From CAVVJA01 sp963801715 (GTDB lineage: Bacteria; Actinomycetota; Actinomycetes; Mycobacteriales; Jatrophihabitantaceae): a stretch of 64,000 bases of DNA. The DNA is taken from NCBI GenBank assembly GCA_963801715.1, contig CAWDGB010000024.1:65115-129114 (forward strand). The letters run 5' to 3'. The translations under genes and the position numbers were made by a program. Shown here piece by piece: positions 9,423-19,130 of this stretch. Each line of letters opens with the position of its first letter. The stretch's first letter is position 1. A model generated the notes under the pieces. The model did not search any database. It saw only the letters and a list, made by a program, of their open reading frames with translations, and was not told the DNA's origin.

Positions 9423-10484
9423 TCATGCGAGTCCGAGCTGGACGGCCGCGGCGTACCCGTCGACCGGGACGGTGACCGGCTTCGGTGCCCCCGAAATCGC
9501 CCAGTCCGGGTCCTTGAGCCCATTGCCGGTGACCGTGCAGACGACGGTGGAGCCGGAGGGGATCCGTCCGTCGCGTGCGGTCATCAGCAGCCCGGCGACG
9601 CTGGCCGCCGATGCCGGCTCTACAAAAACCCCTTCCGAACGGGCGATGAGCCGGTATGCCTCGAGGATTTGTTTGTCCGTCACCGCGTCGATCAGGCCGC
9701 CGGACTCGTCGCGGGCCTGCTCAGCCAGGGTCCACGACGCGGGGTTACCTATGCGGATGGCGGTGGCGATCGTGAGCGGGTGCAATACCGGCGCACCGAT
9801 AACTATCGGTGCCGCGCCCGCCGCCTGGAAGCCAAACATGCGCGGAGCCAGATCCACGATGCCGTCGGCGTGGTATTCGCAGTAACCCCGCCAGTAGGCG
9901 GTTATGTTCCCGGCATTGCCGACCGGGATGCAGTGCACATCCGGTGCGCGACCCAGCCGATCGCAGATCTCGAACGCCGCGGTCTTCTGTCCGTCGAGCC
10001 GGTCTGGGTTGACGGAGTTGACCAGAGCCACCGGATACTCGATCGCGAGCTTGCGGGCCAGTTCCAGACAGTCATCGAAATTGCCGTCGACCTGCAACAA
10101 GCGGGCACCGTGGACGAGCGCCTGGGCCAGCTTGCCGAGCGCGATCTTGCCTTTCGGCACCAGCACCGCGCAGGTGATCCCAGCGCGTACCGCATAGGCG
10201 GCGGCGCTCGCCGACGTATTGCCCGTGGACGCGCAGATCACCGCCTTGGCCCCCGCCTCGACGGCCTTCGACATGGCGAGCGTCATCCCGCGGTCTTTGA
10301 ATGAGCCGGTCGGATTGGCCCCCTCGACCTTGAGATAGATAGTGCATCCGGTTCGCCTGGACAGCTCCACCGCGGGAAGCAGGGGCGTTCCGCCCTCGAG
10401 CAGGGTGACGACCGGCGTGGCGTCGGTGACGGTCAGCCGGGCTCGGTACGCCTCGATGACGCCGGGCCAGAATGTGTGCCGCAC
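9423..10484 (-). CDS. thrC: Threonine synthase
   Basis: This PLP enzyme converts O-phosphohomoserine to threonine. The GTG start gives MRHTFWPGVIEAYRARL and 353 residues. The PLP lysine lies in NPTGSFKDRGM; ASTGNTSASAAAYA is the phosphate-binding region of the type II fold, and VCTVTGNGLKDPDWA closes the protein. It lies 11 bp downstream of hom and 16 bp upstream of thrB, making a tight threonine operon. Confidence 0.96.
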   Translation of the reverse strand: MRHTFWPGVIEAYRARLTVTDATPVVTLLEGGTPLLPAVELSRRTGCTIYLKVEGANPTGSFKDRGMTLAMSKAVEAGAKAVICASTGNTSASAAAYAVRAGITCAVLVPKGKIALGKLAQALVHGARLLQVDGNFDDCLELARKLAIEYPVALVNSVNPDRLDGQKTAAFEICDRLGRAPDVHCIPVGNAGNITAYWRGYCEYHADGIVDLAPRMFGFQAAGAAPIVIGAPVLHPLTIATAIRIGNPASWTLAEQARDESGGLIDAVTDKQILEAYRLIARSEGVFVEPASAASVAGLLMTARDGRIPSGSTVVCTVTGNGLKDPDWAISGAPKPVTVPVDGYAAAVQLGLA

Positions 10485-10495
10485 CAGATGCTCGC

Positions 10496-11785
10496 CTACT
10501 CGGCCGGCATGCCCTCGACGCGCATGACGCTTGGCGTTCGCCGAATCATGGGCATCGCGGTTAGCCGATCGACGGTCCGGGCGAGGGCAGCGTCCGGGGC
10601 GATGTGGGTGACGAGGATGAGGGTGGCCGCATCGTCGCGGCCCTCCTGGCGAACCGTCTGAATGCTCACCTCTTCGTCCGCGAATGCCTGCGCGACAGCG
10701 GCCAGCACGCCGGGCCGATCAGCAACGTCCAGCGCCACGTGGTAACGGGTCATTACCTCTCCGATGAGCTGAATACGCAGCGCGGCATAGGCGCTCTCAC
10801 CCGGGCCCCGCCCGCCGTTGCGGCGGTTACGAGCCACCGCCACGAGGTCGCCAAGCACCGCACTAGCCGACGGCGCGCCGCCGGCGCCCCGACCGTAGAA
10901 CATGAGCGAGCCGGCCGAGTCGGCTTCCACGAAGACAGCATTGAATGCGTCACCGACGCCAGCCAATGGATGCTGCTGGGGAATCATGGTCGGGTGCACC
11001 CGCACGGCGACGCTGTCGGCCGTACGTTCGCAAATAGCGAGCAGCTTCACGACGCAGCCCATCGCCTTGGCGCTCGCGACATCCGCGGCGGTCACCTCTC
11101 CGATTCCTTCGCGATAAACGTCCGACGCCGTAACCCGGGTATGGAACGCGAGGCCCGCGAGGATCGCGGCTTTGGCGGCGGCGTCGAAGCCGTCGATGTC
11201 CGCAGTCGGGTCGGCCTCCGCGTAGCCGAGGGCAGTCGCCTCCGCCAACGCCTCGGCGAAGCCGGTACCGGTGGCAGCAGCCATGCGAGACAGGATGAAG
11301 TTGGTGGTCCCGTTGACGATGCCGATCACTCGTGTGATCCGGTCACCCGCGAGCGACTCCCGCAACGGACGTACCAAAGGAATGGCGCCTGCGACGGCGG
11401 CCTCGAAGTACAAGTCGACCCGCGCTCGGGCGGCCGCGTCGTGCAGCGTCGCGCCGTCCTCCGCCAGAAGTGCCTTGTTAGCTGTGACCACACTCTTCCC
11501 GGAGCGCAGAGCGGTGAGCAGCAATGTGCGCGCGGGCTCGATCCCTCCGATGACTTCGACGACCAGATCGACATCATCTCGTTCCACCAGTGATGTCGCG
11601 TCGGTCGTCAGCAGGTCAGCCGGCACGTCTGGGTGCCGTTTGGGCCGTCGCACCGCGACCCCTACGAGCTCCAACGGAAGTCCGATTCGGGCGGCAAGAT
11701 CGTCGGCTTGGTCGTTCATGAGCCGGGCGACCTGCGATCCGACGGTCCCGCAGCCCAGCAGCGCCACCCGCAAGGCGTCACTCAT
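10496..11785 (-). CDS. hom: Homoserine dehydrogenase
   Basis: The enzyme reduces aspartate semialdehyde to homoserine, the branch point for threonine and methionine. The 429-residue product begins MSDALRVALLGCGTVGSQVA with an NAD(P)-binding glycine loop. It contains the catalytic-domain block TAKAAILAGLAFHTRV-like at mid-length and ends with an ACT regulatory domain (YHVALDVADRPGVLAAVA), the site of threonine feedback inhibition in this family. Its start overlaps the lysA stop (ATGA), giving translational coupling with the lysine branch. Confidence 0.96.
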   Translation of the reverse strand: MSDALRVALLGCGTVGSQVARLMNDQADDLAARIGLPLELVGVAVRRPKRHPDVPADLLTTDATSLVERDDVDLVVEVIGGIEPARTLLLTALRSGKSVVTANKALLAEDGATLHDAAARARVDLYFEAAVAGAIPLVRPLRESLAGDRITRVIGIVNGTTNFILSRMAAATGTGFAEALAEATALGYAEADPTADIDGFDAAAKAAILAGLAFHTRVTASDVYREGIGEVTAADVASAKAMGCVVKLLAICERTADSVAVRVHPTMIPQQHPLAGVGDAFNAVFVEADSAGSLMFYGRGAGGAPSASAVLGDLVAVARNRRNGGRGPGESAYAALRIQLIGEVMTRYHVALDVADRPGVLAAVAQAFADEEVSIQTVRQEGRDDAATLILVTHIAPDAALARTVDRLTAMPMIRRTPSVMRVEGMPAE

Positions 11786-13214
11786 GATTGAGCTCCGGCG
11801 ATCGCGGCCATCCCGGCGTCGAGGCGCAGCAGGTCGTCCTGGGTTTCCCGTCGAACGAGAACGGTGGCGCCGCCGTCCTTGACACCGACGACGGGCGGGC
11901 GCGGCACATGGTTGTAGTTGCTGGCCATGCTCCGGCAGTAAGCGCCGGTGGCCGCAACGGCTAGGAGGTCACCCGGGCCGACATCGGCTGGAAGCCACGT
12001 ATCGCGCACGACGATGTCGCCGCTCTCGCAGTGCTTGCCCACGACTCGGGACAGCTTCGGTTCCGCCGTCGACGACCGGTTGGCCAGGGCGCAGGTGTAC
12101 TCGGCGTCATAGAGCGCCGTCCGGATGTTGTCGCTCATCCCGCCGTCGACGGATATGTAGGCACGGATTAGTCCGCCATCGAGACCGACCTCTTTGACCG
12201 TGCCGACCTCGTAGACGGTCACACCGCTGCGACCAACGATGGCTCGCCCCGGTTCGACGCTGAGCCGCGGCACTCGCAGGCCGGCGGCATCGCATTCACG
12301 ATGCACGATCGCCCGTAACCGATCCGCAATGCCCGCTGGCGTCTGCGGATCATCGCTGCTCACGTAGGCAATTCCGAGCCCCCCGCCGAGGTTCAGCTCC
12401 GCCACCTCAACGCCGTGCGCATCCCTGACTCGGGCCGCGAGCTCCACGACGCGGTGAGCTGCGACCTCGAACCCCGACGTGTCGAAGATCTGCGAACCAA
12501 TGTGCGAGTGCAGTCCGGCCAGTACGAGCGAATCGGCAGATAGGACAGCGGCGATGGCATCGTCGGCGGCCTCACCGAGAGCAAAGCCGAACTTCTGATC
12601 TTCATGGGCGGTCGCGATGAACTCGTGGGTATGTGCCTCGACGCCGACCGTCACCCGCACCAGAACCGCTTGGCGCACCCCGGCCTCCCTCGCGACCTCA
12701 TTCAGGCGCGCGATCTCGGTGCCCGAGTCCACAACGATCGACCCGACCCCTGCGGCGACGGCCTGACGCAGCTCGGCGACCGACTTGTTGTTGCCGTGCA
12801 CCCCGATCCGCTCTGCCGGGAACTCAGCGGCAAGAGCGACGGCCAGCTCGCCGCCGGTGCACACGTCCAGACTCAGGCCCTCCTCCGCGAGCCAGCGGGC
12901 GATCGTGGTACAGAGGAACGCCTTTCCGGCGTAGTACACGTTGTTTCCGGATGCGACCTCGAATGCGGACACGTAGTCCTGTGCGCGCCGCCGTACATCC
13001 GTCTCGTCGATCACGACCACAGGCGTGCCGTGCCGCTCGGCTAAATACGGTCACCGGGACACCGGCGAGCGTGATCTCGCCTCTGACCCGCTCGGCTGAG
13101 ATCGGCCAGATCGCCGCATCGAGTTGGTTCAGAGTCCGCTGGCGCACCCGAGGGATGCGGTTCCGGCAGCACATCCGCGTGTCGCGGCCCCGCCGGGTGT
13201 GCAGACCTGCTCAT
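11782..13214 (-). CDS. lysA: Diaminopimelate decarboxylase, 5' end broken by two single-base shifts
   Basis: LysA makes lysine from meso-diaminopimelate. The long clean frame runs from 13020 to 11782 with the PLP lysine in YYAGKAFLC, HIGSQIF, the glycine-rich LGGGLGIAY and ESGDIVVRD. The family N-terminus is present in other frames: MSRSAHPAGPRHADVLPEP from ATG 13212-13214, then LNQLDAAIWPISAERVRGE. Removing one base near 13131-13134 and one near 13046-13050 joins the three pieces into 476 residues, a normal length. An independent start at 13020 would lack the first 60 residues, so a one-base error pattern is the simplest reading. Confidence 0.92.
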
Positions 13215-13248
13215 CGTCCGACCTGGCTAGATCCGTTCCTTGTTCCGT

Positions 13249-14907
13249 TCACAGACGCTCCGGAGCGCTCACGCCGAGCAGCTGCAATCCGTTGGCCAGC
13301 ACGGTACGAGTCGCTTCGTTCAGCCACGAGCGAGTGCGATTGGCTGTCGTGATGGGGTCGTCCCCCTTCGGCAGGACGCGGCACTCGTCCGTGTCATACC
13401 ACCGGTGGTAAGTGGCCGCCAGCGATTCGAGGTAGTGCGCGACTCGGTGCGGGGCGCGCAGTTCTGCCGCGGACGAGACGATCCGTGGGAACTCGCCGAG
13501 CGCACCGAGCAAGGCAGTGTCGGCCGGGTGATCGAGCAGGTTGGGGTCGAACTCGTCCAGCCCGATGCCGACGCCTGCCGCATTGCGTCGCACGTTGCTC
13601 GTCCGCGCGTGCGCGTACTGCACGTAGTACACGGGGTTGTCGTTGCTGTGCTTGACGAGCAGATCGAGGTCGATGTCGAGCACCGCGTCGGAGCTCGACC
13701 GTTCAAGTGCATAACGGGCCGCGTCGACGCCGACGGCCTCGACCAGGTCCTCGAGCGTTACGACATTGCCGGCCCGCTTGCCCATTCGAACCGGCTGGCC
13801 GTCCCTGACCAGGTTTACCAACTGCCCGATCAGCACTTCCACGACGTTCGGATCGTCGCCGAGCGCGGCCGCAGCTGCCTTGAGCCGGCCGATGTATCCG
13901 TGATGGTCGGCACCGAGCATGAACATGCACAGGTCGAATCCGCGCGCTCGCTTGTCCTGCAAATATGCAAGGTCGCCGGCTATGTAGGCCGGGCTACCGT
14001 CGCTGCGGATCACCACCCGGTCCTTGTCATCCCCGTAGTCGGATGAGCGCAGCCACCACGCTCCGTCAGCGAAGTAGAGCGCCCCGGATTCCTTGAGCTC
14101 GGCAACTACCTTGTCCACGGCGCCGGACTCATAGAGGGAGTTTTCGTGAAAGAACACGTCGAAGTCGACGCCGAAATCGTGCAGTGACTGCTTGATCTCG
14201 TCGAACATCAACTCGACGCCCTCGCGGCGGAATACCTCCTGAGCGTCGCCGCGCGGTAAGCCGAGGGCTTGCGGGATGATCACGGACCACGCGGGCGGCG
14301 ATGTCGTGTATATACGCTCCGGCGTATCCGTCCGGCGGTATCACCTCACCGCGGGCACTGGCGAGCAGCGAGCGAGCGAATCGGTCGACCTGCGAGCCGT
14401 GGTCATTGAAGTAGTACTCCCGGGTCACCGCTGCTCCGTTGGCGCCGAGGATGCGGGCCAGCGCGTCGCCCACAGCGGCCCACCGAGTACCGCCGATGTG
14501 CAACGGGCCGGTCGGATTAGCGGAGACGTACTCCAGGTTGAGCCGCTGCCCGGCGAGGGTGTCGTTCCGCCCGTAGTTCGAGCCCGCTTCGACGACGACC
14601 CGAGCCAACTGACCTAGTGCGCTCGTCGACAGCCGGATGTTGAGGAATCCGGGGCCAGCGACGTCCACCGACTCGATGCCGGGCACCTGGCGCAAGCGCG
14701 TGGCAATGGCCTCGGCGATGTCGCGCGGAGTGCGGCCGGCGGACTTGGCGAGGCGAAGCGCGACATTGGTGGCATAGTCACCGTGGTCCGGATTGCGCGG
14801 GTCGCTCGATCAGCACGTCGGTGGGCGGCTGGACCGCCGAAGTCTCCCGCCTGCAGGCATGCGGAGACCGCTGCCTGGACGGCGGCCGACAGCTCCGCAG
14901 GGTTCAC
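13249..14907 (-). CDS. argS: Arginyl-tRNA synthetase, three single-base shifts as read
   Basis: ArgS charges tRNA-Arg. The GTG start at 14905-14907 gives MNPAELSAAVQAAVSACLQ, followed by RPRNPDHGDYATNVAL in a second frame, the HIGH-type signature in NPTGPLHIGGTRWAAVGDAL, and a third frame with FRREGVELMFDEIK, MGKRAGNVVTLEDLV and the anticodon-binding tail ending GVSAPERL. Single extra bases near 14834-14838, 14799-14801 (GGG) and 14273-14275 (GGG) explain all breaks and give 551 residues, the family length. Because the gene is essential and no second copy is visible, sequence error is more likely than loss. Confidence 0.92.
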
Positions 14908-15084
14908 CCACAGAATGCTAGTGGGCGGTACACCGCAGGTTTGACGGCCACGGGAATCACTGCGCGGACATCGCTGGCGCCGTAGGGTCCGGGCTCACGG
15001 GCGGCCCCCAGGTTGTCCGCCTACACTCAAATAGTCACGCTCCCTGGTCGTGCCCGGTCATGGGAGGCCACAGAAGGCAGGTCC

Positions 15085-15876
15085 ATGGCCCAGCGCAAGC
15101 CAACGTCGTCACGACCATCCGCCAAGACCGGCACCTCCAGCGCCCGTTCCGGACGCGCCTCGACCACATCGGCTTCGCGCCCGGAAGGCAAGCGTCCGTC
15201 GAGCGGACAACGGCCGGCGCCTCCGCGCAAACCAGGCAAGTCGATTGTCAACCAGAAGCAGCGGCCTTGGGGCTTGATCATCGCGGCAATCCTGGTCGTC
15301 GTCTTCGCCGCCGCGGTGGTCACCTACGCCGTGACCCGCAGCTCGACGGACACCGACCCTTATAAGCAGCCGGCACTGGCCGATGCGACCAAGATCAGCG
15401 GCGTGACCTACCGGGTGGAGCCCGATCACAACCACGTCCAGGGTGTGATCAAGTACGACGCCTCTCCGCCCGTCGGGGGCAACCACAGCCAGTACTGGGT
15501 GGACTGCACCGGAACTGTCTATCCCAATGCCATCGCCAACGAGAATGCTGTGCACGGCCTCGAACACGGCGCGGTCTGGATCACGTACCGGCCCGGCCTG
15601 CCCAAGGCTGATGTCGACACCCTGGCCAAGTATGTTTCGGGGCAGGACCGGATGTTCATGAGTCCGTACCCGGGTCTGAAGACGAACATCTCACTGCAAT
15701 CGTGGGGCTATCAGCTGTTCCTCGACTCGCCGACCGACCCGCGCCTTCAGCAGTTCATCAACGCGTTGCGTTACAACCCGAAGACCACACCTGAGTACGG
15801 CGCGGACTGCTCGCAGCCAACCTTTAAAGCCCATCCGAGCACGTTTGGCAATCCGTTGTGGGCCCCAGCGACGTGA
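15085..15876 (+). CDS. DUF3105 membrane-anchored protein
   Basis: The 263-residue protein starts at ATG 15085 (MAQRKPTSSRPSAKTGTSS) after AAGGCAGG. A basic, Ser/Pro/Arg-rich cytoplasmic stretch of about 70 residues precedes one membrane helix (WGLIIAAILVVVFAAAVVTY). The extracytoplasmic domain has the histidine-rich DUF3105 pattern: DHNHVQG, PVGGNHSQYWVDCTG and VHGLEHGAVWITYRPG. The function of the family is unknown; conserved histidines suggest metal binding. It is followed at once by a DUF305 gene, a common pairing. Confidence 0.88.
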   Translation: MAQRKPTSSRPSAKTGTSSARSGRASTTSASRPEGKRPSSGQRPAPPRKPGKSIVNQKQRPWGLIIAAILVVVFAAAVVTYAVTRSSTDTDPYKQPALADATKISGVTYRVEPDHNHVQGVIKYDASPPVGGNHSQYWVDCTGTVYPNAIANENAVHGLEHGAVWITYRPGLPKADVDTLAKYVSGQDRMFMSPYPGLKTNISLQSWGYQLFLDSPTDPRLQQFINALRYNPKTTPEYGADCSQPTFKAHPSTFGNPLWAPAT

Positions 15877-15912
15877 CCGCAGTCGCGGACACCGAGGCGC
15901 CGGCTGAGCCGG

Positions 15913-16566
15913 ATGAGGCCGCCGACTCGTCGCCGTCCGCTCACCGTGCTTCTCGTGTGCGTACTGGCCGTTGCTGCGCTCGTCATCGCTGGCACAACCG
16001 GATGGCTCGTCGGCTCATCGAGCAATGCACCGGCGACGGTTACGGAAAATTCGGTAGATGCTGGATTCGCGCGCGACATGTCCACCCATCACACCCAGGC
16101 CATAGAGATGGCCAACTATGCCCGTGATTACACCAGCGATCCGTCGATCAAGATCTTGGCCCGGGATATCGAAACCCAGCAATACTTTCAGCTGGGCGAG
16201 ATGCAAGGCTGGCTCGATGTCTGGAATCTGTCGCGCACCTCGAGCGAGCCAGTAATGGCGTGGATGAGTGGCCACGAACAGCTCACCGCCGACGCTCTCA
16301 TGCCTGGAATGGCCACTCCAGCCGAGATAAACAAGCTCGAGACGCTGACCGGCAAGGCGCTCGACATCTATTTCCTGCAGCTGATGCTGCGCCATCACCA
16401 GGGCGGGCTGCCGATGGCGCAATACGCCGCCGCGCACGCCACCGAGCCCTATGTCCGGCTGCTCGCGTCGAAGATGGTCGAGGCGCAAAGTCGGGAGATC
16501 ATTCAGATGGAGCAGCTTCTCCGCCAGCGTGGCGCGACTCCACTCCCCGCTCCCCCTACCCACTGA
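15913..16566 (+). CDS. DUF305 secreted or membrane-anchored protein
   Basis: The 217-residue product MRPPTRRRPLTVLLVCVLAV has an N-terminal membrane anchor, then the duplicated DUF305 motif: FARDMSTHHTQAIEMANYA and LMLRHHQGGLPMAQYA. DUF305 proteins are extracytoplasmic ferritin-like helical bundles often found near copper or metal genes. An alternative start is GTG overlapping the DUF3105 stop (GTGA near 15874), which reads an acidic leader VTAVADTEAPAEPDEAADSS; joining it to the anchor would need a one-base shift near 15940. Coupling with the DUF3105 gene is likely either way. Confidence 0.87.
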   Translation: MRPPTRRRPLTVLLVCVLAVAALVIAGTTGWLVGSSSNAPATVTENSVDAGFARDMSTHHTQAIEMANYARDYTSDPSIKILARDIETQQYFQLGEMQGWLDVWNLSRTSSEPVMAWMSGHEQLTADALMPGMATPAEINKLETLTGKALDIYFLQLMLRHHQGGLPMAQYAAAHATEPYVRLLASKMVEAQSREIIQMEQLLRQRGATPLPAPPTH

Positions 16567-16697
16567 CTGACGCGGATCGACTTTCCAAGCGTCTGCGCAG
16601 GCAATCGGTGCCGCTAGGCGGACCGGAGTTCCGGGCTTAGCGACTGCTAGGCTGGCACCGGTTCGCACGGCGCCGCTACGGCGTTCTCCTGGTTGCG

Positions 16698-16772
16698 GCC
16701 CCCGTAGCTCAGGGGATAGAGCACCGCCCTCCGGAGGCGGGAGCGCAGGTTCGAATCCTGTCGGGGGCACCA
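16698..16772 (+). tRNA. tRNA-Arg (anticodon CCG), CCA encoded
   Basis: A full cloverleaf can be drawn: acceptor GCCCCCG/CGGGGGC, D arm GCTC/GAGC, anticodon stem CCGCC/GGCGG around loop CTCCGGA (anticodon CCG), T arm with TTCGAAT, discriminator A and an encoded CCA. Its 3' half is duplicated at 27.4 kb, marking it as the integration site of a genomic island. Confidence 0.97.
16746..16771 (+). repeat. Left attachment repeat (attL) in the tRNA-Arg 3' end
   Basis: A 26-bp sequence beginning CAGGTTCGAAT and ending GGGGGCACC, identical to 27406-27431. It covers the T arm and acceptor 3' strand of the tRNA, the usual crossover site of tyrosine integrases. Confidence 0.85.
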
Positions 16773-18040
16773 CTGTGATGTCTCGGGACACCGTGCACAG
16801 GTGTCTTGGGACATGGTTCACGGTTTGGGTTGTGGTTGGTAGTCGCGGCTGGGGTCGAGGAGAAGTTCGCGGAGTAGTTGGCCGTCGGTGGTGAGCACGC
16901 GGATGTCGCGGTTGTGGATCAGGACGAGGATGTCGGTGCCGGCGTGGCGGCGGCCGATGCCGATGTGGTGCAGTCGGCTGTTGTGCCGCAGGGTGAACAC
17001 GCCGGAGGGGTCGATGCGGTCGTGGCGGATGCGCCAGTGGCCGGCGTGTAGCGGGGTGCCGGTGGGCACGGCTTTAGGTCGGGCGGTGTAGGCCTGGGCG
17101 GGGGTTCGCCGGCCGAGGGCCCGGTGGGGTCGTACCTGGTTGTAGTAGCGGCGGAAGGTGTCCAGTTGCGTTTGTAGCTGGCGGTGGTGGGCGCTGGTGG
17201 CTGCTGCTGCAGCCATTTCTTGAGGGTCTGGTGGAATCGTTCGACCTTGCCGCAGGTCTGCGGGTGGTAGGGCCGGGAGTGCCGGACGCGGATGCCACGC
17301 TCGTGCAGGGTGACCTCGAGGGCGACCCGCCCGTGGCCGCGGGATCGGCCGGTGAACACGGCGCCGTTGTCGGTGAGCAGGCTGGCCGGATTCCCGAAGG
17401 TCTTTGCGGCGCGCCGGAATCGGCGGTCGATGTCGGGGCTTTTGAACACCCGCCGGGTGTGGCTGTCCAGGCAGTAGCGGGAATGGTCGTCGAGTAGGTT
17501 GAGGATCTCGATGCCGGTGTCGTCGGCCAGCCTCCAGTGGGTGATGTCGGCCTGCCACCGCTGGTTGGGTTGCTCCGCGGCGAACCGCAGGTAGCTGCTC
17601 TTGGGCCGCTTGTGCGGCTGCGGGGTGACAAATCCGCGTTGGCTTAGGATCCGCCAGATCGTGGACACCGCCGGGGTGCTGCCGTGGCGTTGGGCGAGGT
17701 GAAACGCGATCGTCGCGGCACCGGCCTCATGCCCGCCCCGGTCGAGCTCCTTGCGGATGGCGATGATCTCCTCCTCGACCACGCGGGGGGTCTGCAACGG
17801 GCTGGTCAGCGGTCGCCGCGACCGCGGGTGCAGCCCCACGTCGCCCTCGGCCAGATACCGCTGCACCAAGGTGATCACCCACCGGCGGGACACGCCGTAC
17901 CGCCGCGCGACCTCGCTCTTGCTCCGCCCCTCGACCAGCACCGCGGTCACGATCAGCTGCGGCATCCCCATCGCTCACCCCTTCACTCAGGTGTGAACGA
18001 TGTCCCGCGACAGCTGTGAACGATGTCATGAACTCAGACA
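16772..18040 (-). mobile_element. IS481-like insertion sequence next to the tRNA
   Basis: The element is about 1.27 kb with one transposase gene. Each end carries two related subterminal motifs of the form TGTCnnGGGACATnGTTCAC: TGTCTCGGGACACCG and TGTCTTGGGACATGGTTCAC on the left, and their counterparts inverted on the right (around 17990-18030). It is flanked by a 14-bp direct repeat CTGTCGGGGGCACC (16758-16771 and 18041-18054), which I read as a target-site duplication. The exact termini could shift by two or three bases. Confidence 0.72.
16818..17971 (-). pseudogene. IS481 family transposase, one-base shift near 17178
   Basis: The N-terminal HTH (SEVARRYGVSRRWVITLVQRY) is followed by the rve-type DDE integrase core: WQADITHWRL (first Asp), LLTDNGAVFTG (second Asp) and YHPQTCGKVERFHQTLKKWL (catalytic Glu). 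The frame then breaks near 17178 and continues in the next frame as TFRRYYNQVRPHRALGRRTP to the end SRDYQPQPKP at 16818. Adding one base gives 384 residues, normal for the family. IS481 transposases are usually a single frame, so I regard the shift as mutation or error rather than programmed frameshifting. Confidence 0.85.
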
Positions 18041-18054
18041 CTGTCGGGGGCACC
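18041..18054 (+). repeat. 14-bp copy of the tRNA 3' end at the right edge of the IS
   Basis: CTGTCGGGGGCACC repeats 16758-16771. It is either the target duplication made by the IS inside the att core, or an independent att core copy. The integrase stop codon follows 19 bp later. Confidence 0.7.
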
Positions 18055-18072
18055 CCATTGAAAGGCCCGGAT

Positions 18073-18473
18073 TTACTGGGCTGTAGTCTCTCCGCGCTTC
18101 GAGTCAAGATCCACGATTTCGGGTCGGGTACACAACGGGTACATATCAGCTGCCCGGGCGGCGGCGTCGAGACGGTCGGCGACGTCTTTCAATCGGTCGT
18201 CGAACAGGTGCCCGTACTGGTCGAGAGTCATCGTGGCGGACTTGTGGCCGAGCATTCCCTGGACGAGTTTCACGTCCGCGCCCGAAGCGATCGCGAGGCT
18301 CGCAGCGGTGTGCCGAAGCTCGTGAGGGTGCAGGCCCGGCATGCTCATAGCGGCCGCAGCGCGGTCGAAGGCCGCGCGCCGAAAGATCGGCGCCCTGGCC
18401 GCGGACCCCCGTGAAGACGAGGTCATCCGGCGCTCTGCCCTGGACATGCCTGGCGAGCTCTTCAGCGTCCGAG
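18073..18473 (-). pseudogene. Tyrosine integrase, C-terminal remnant
   Basis: The catalytic domain is recognisable: LHPHELRHTAASLAI (HxxR), VKLVQGMLGHKSATMTLDQY (second His and the nucleophile Tyr) and the tail HLFDDRLKDVADRLDAA. Upstream, ARHVQGRAPDDLVFTGVRG lies in another frame, with a break near 18400. Nothing upstream of about 18473 matches an integrase core or SAM-like domain, so the protein has lost more than half its length. Its position and direction, reading toward the tRNA, identify it as the integrase that inserted the island. Confidence 0.83.
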
Positions 18474-19130
18474 GGATGGGCCGTGGTCGACGTGGTGGAT
18501 CGGGGCCGGGTCATTCCGCAGTGACCGGACCGGACTGGATGCTCGGGACGCCACCTGCTGGTAGGCGGCTGCCTGCTCGGTGACCCAACCGGTGTGGGCG
18601 TGCTGGAGCAGCGCCCCCGGGGCGGGGTGGCTGGTGATCGCCAGGTCGTTTGTGAGCCGCTCGATCCGTTGGTCGACGGATCGGACCCGGTGCTGGCCGA
18701 CCTCGACCCGCTCGATGAGCTCGGAGAGCTGGCCGGCGGCGCCGGTGTCGTAGACGGGCAGGTGGGAGCGCTGCTGGAGGTTGCGGGGGTCTGGTGGCAG
18801 GCCGCAGCCGCCGCGTGGTACCGCTCGCGGGCCAGCACGGCGGCGCACAGCCGGGCGGCCGCGTCGGGGCGGGCGGCGGCGGCGAGCTGGCGGGCGGGCT
18901 CGTCGAGGGCGTCGGTGACCCGTTGGACGCGGGAGCCGAAGACGATCGGCCGGGCCGCGATCCGGCGCGGGTCGAGGTCGCTGCCGGCGAACACCGGTGA
19001 CCAGGTCGCCGTCCAGGTGTCGAGGTGTTGTTGGGCGATGCGGACTCGGCCGCGGTGGATGCGCCGGCGGCCGCGGTGGTCGTCTCGGTCAGTACGAGGA
19101 TCGCCTCAGTGGCCGCGTCGCCTTGCGCGC
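18474..19130 (-). pseudogene. Remnant of an unrecognised accessory gene
   Basis: Two overlapping frames give protein-like sequence: SDLDPRRIAARPIVFGSRVQ with an Ala-rich helix region, then YDTGAAGQLSELIERVEVGQ and RVRSVDQRIERLTNDLAITS, a probable coiled coil. Codon use is typical of the window. No domain is recognised; helical Ala/Arg-rich proteins of this kind are common cargo of actinobacterial integrative elements. It has no start, and its 3' end abuts the integrase remnant, so it is a fragment. Confidence 0.4.

Noticed and set aside
17150..17200. Programmed ribosomal frameshift in the IS481 transposase
   Set aside because: No slippery heptamer is evident, IS481 transposases are normally one frame, and similar single-base shifts occur in many housekeeping genes here.
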